Of a stretch of 5,079 nt of DNA, positions 4,900 to 5,079 are shown piece by piece. The notes beneath the pieces are model-generated. The model saw only the letters and a list, made by a program, of their open reading frames with translations. It had not been told where the DNA came from and ran no database searches. The position numbers and the translations under genes are program-made. Origin of the DNA: Mycobacterium sp. (GTDB lineage Bacteria > Actinomycetota > Actinomycetes > Mycobacteriales > Mycobacteriaceae); the NCBI GenBank assembly GCA_020438915.1, contig JAGQTR010000340.1:1-5079 (forward strand). Reading direction: 5' to 3'. Position 1 is the stretch's first letter. Each line of letters begins with the position of its first letter.

Positions 4900-5079
4900 A
4901 TGCAGATGAGCAGGACGTGGCAGCGCCGACTGCAGCGCGGCAAGCGGGCGGCGACTGCTGCGGGCAAGCCGCTGGTGCTGGGCTTGGCGGCGCTGGCGGG
5001 CCTGAATATGGTGTGGCAGTTTCTGTTTGGGGCGCCACCGGATCTCGTGACTCCGTCACGGGAAGTGGTGAACAAGTCG
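4900..5079 (+). CDS. N-terminus of a membrane protein, possibly TcpC/VirB8-like (3' truncated by window)
   Basis: Sixty codons are visible from the ATG at 4900 to the window end with no stop. AAGGGA (4885-4890) lies 9 bases upstream; a second ATG follows at 4906. The first 23 residues are basic (RTWQRRLQRGKR). A hydrophobic segment (about 24-44, core PLVLGLAALAGLN) is most likely a membrane anchor with the N-terminus inside, and the chain then continues outside (PPDLVTPSREVV). The gene starts 19 bp after the preceding stop, so it belongs to the same transcription unit. A short basic N-terminus, one helix and an external domain is the plan of TcpC/VirB8-type conjugation proteins, which are common next to coupling proteins in Gram-positive elements. 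The diagnostic domain is not in the window, so this identity is only a suggestion. Confidence 0.7.
   Translation, partial: MQMSRTWQRRLQRGKRAATAAGKPLVLGLAALAGLNMVWQFLFGAPPDLVTPSREVVNKS

Noticed and set aside
3792..5075. Open frame of 427 codons on the - strand opposite the acidic membrane-protein gene
   Set aside because: It is Arg-rich, low in complexity and without domain signals. It runs antisense to genes with good ribosome sites and sensible topology, so it is a GC-bias shadow.
1..5079. CRISPR arrays, tRNA or rRNA genes, IS ends, iteron-type origin repeats
   Set aside because: Reading through the window I saw no regularly spaced repeats, cloverleaf-like segments, transposase motifs or iterons. 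Almost all of the sequence is occupied by genes.

Overview
The DNA is GC-rich throughout, with strong G/C preference at third codon positions, GTG and ATG starts, and GA-rich Shine-Dalgarno sites. Gene content points to an actinobacterium, most likely a mycobacterium or close relative. The window begins inside an EccA-like (CbxX/CfxQ) AAA+ ATPase, a family tied to ESX/type VII secretion. It continues into a VirD4/TraG-type type IV coupling protein (T4CP) and a run of membrane proteins. An ESX gene beside a type IV conjugation module is the arrangement known from large mycobacterial conjugative plasmids of the pRAW kind, so I read this as the T7SS/T4SS junction of a conjugative plasmid or integrative element. 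That assignment is an inference; no relaxase, origin or attachment site is visible here.

Layout: (1) 1-564, + strand, 3' end of the EccA-like ATPase. (2) 625-1035, + strand, a 136-residue protein that is a free-standing homologue of the internal alpha-helical domain of the coupling protein encoded next. (3) 1028-2485, + strand, the coupling protein itself, with its GTG start overlapping gene 2 by 8 nt. (4) 2540-3361, - strand, a multi-pass membrane protein convergent with the coupling protein; a perfect 7-bp stem lies between them. (5) 3400-3810, + strand, a small one-helix membrane protein with six consecutive arginines, divergent from gene 4 across only 38 bp. (6) 3807-4880, + strand, a single-pass protein with a strongly acidic cytoplasmic tail and an extracytoplasmic discoidin-like domain, joined to gene 5 by an ATGA overlap. 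(7) 4900-5079, + strand, the start of another membrane protein that runs off the window.

Working model (inference): genes 2 and 3 form one coupled unit giving the DNA-pumping ATPase and a detached copy of its substrate-facing domain. Genes 5 to 7 form a second unit for envelope parts of the channel. The two + strand units begin behind similar AT-rich leaders (GTTYACGTRTTG core), suggesting common control. The coupling protein has no membrane helix of its own, so one of the neighbouring membrane proteins may anchor it. The most unusual element is gene 2, the stand-alone coupling-protein domain.
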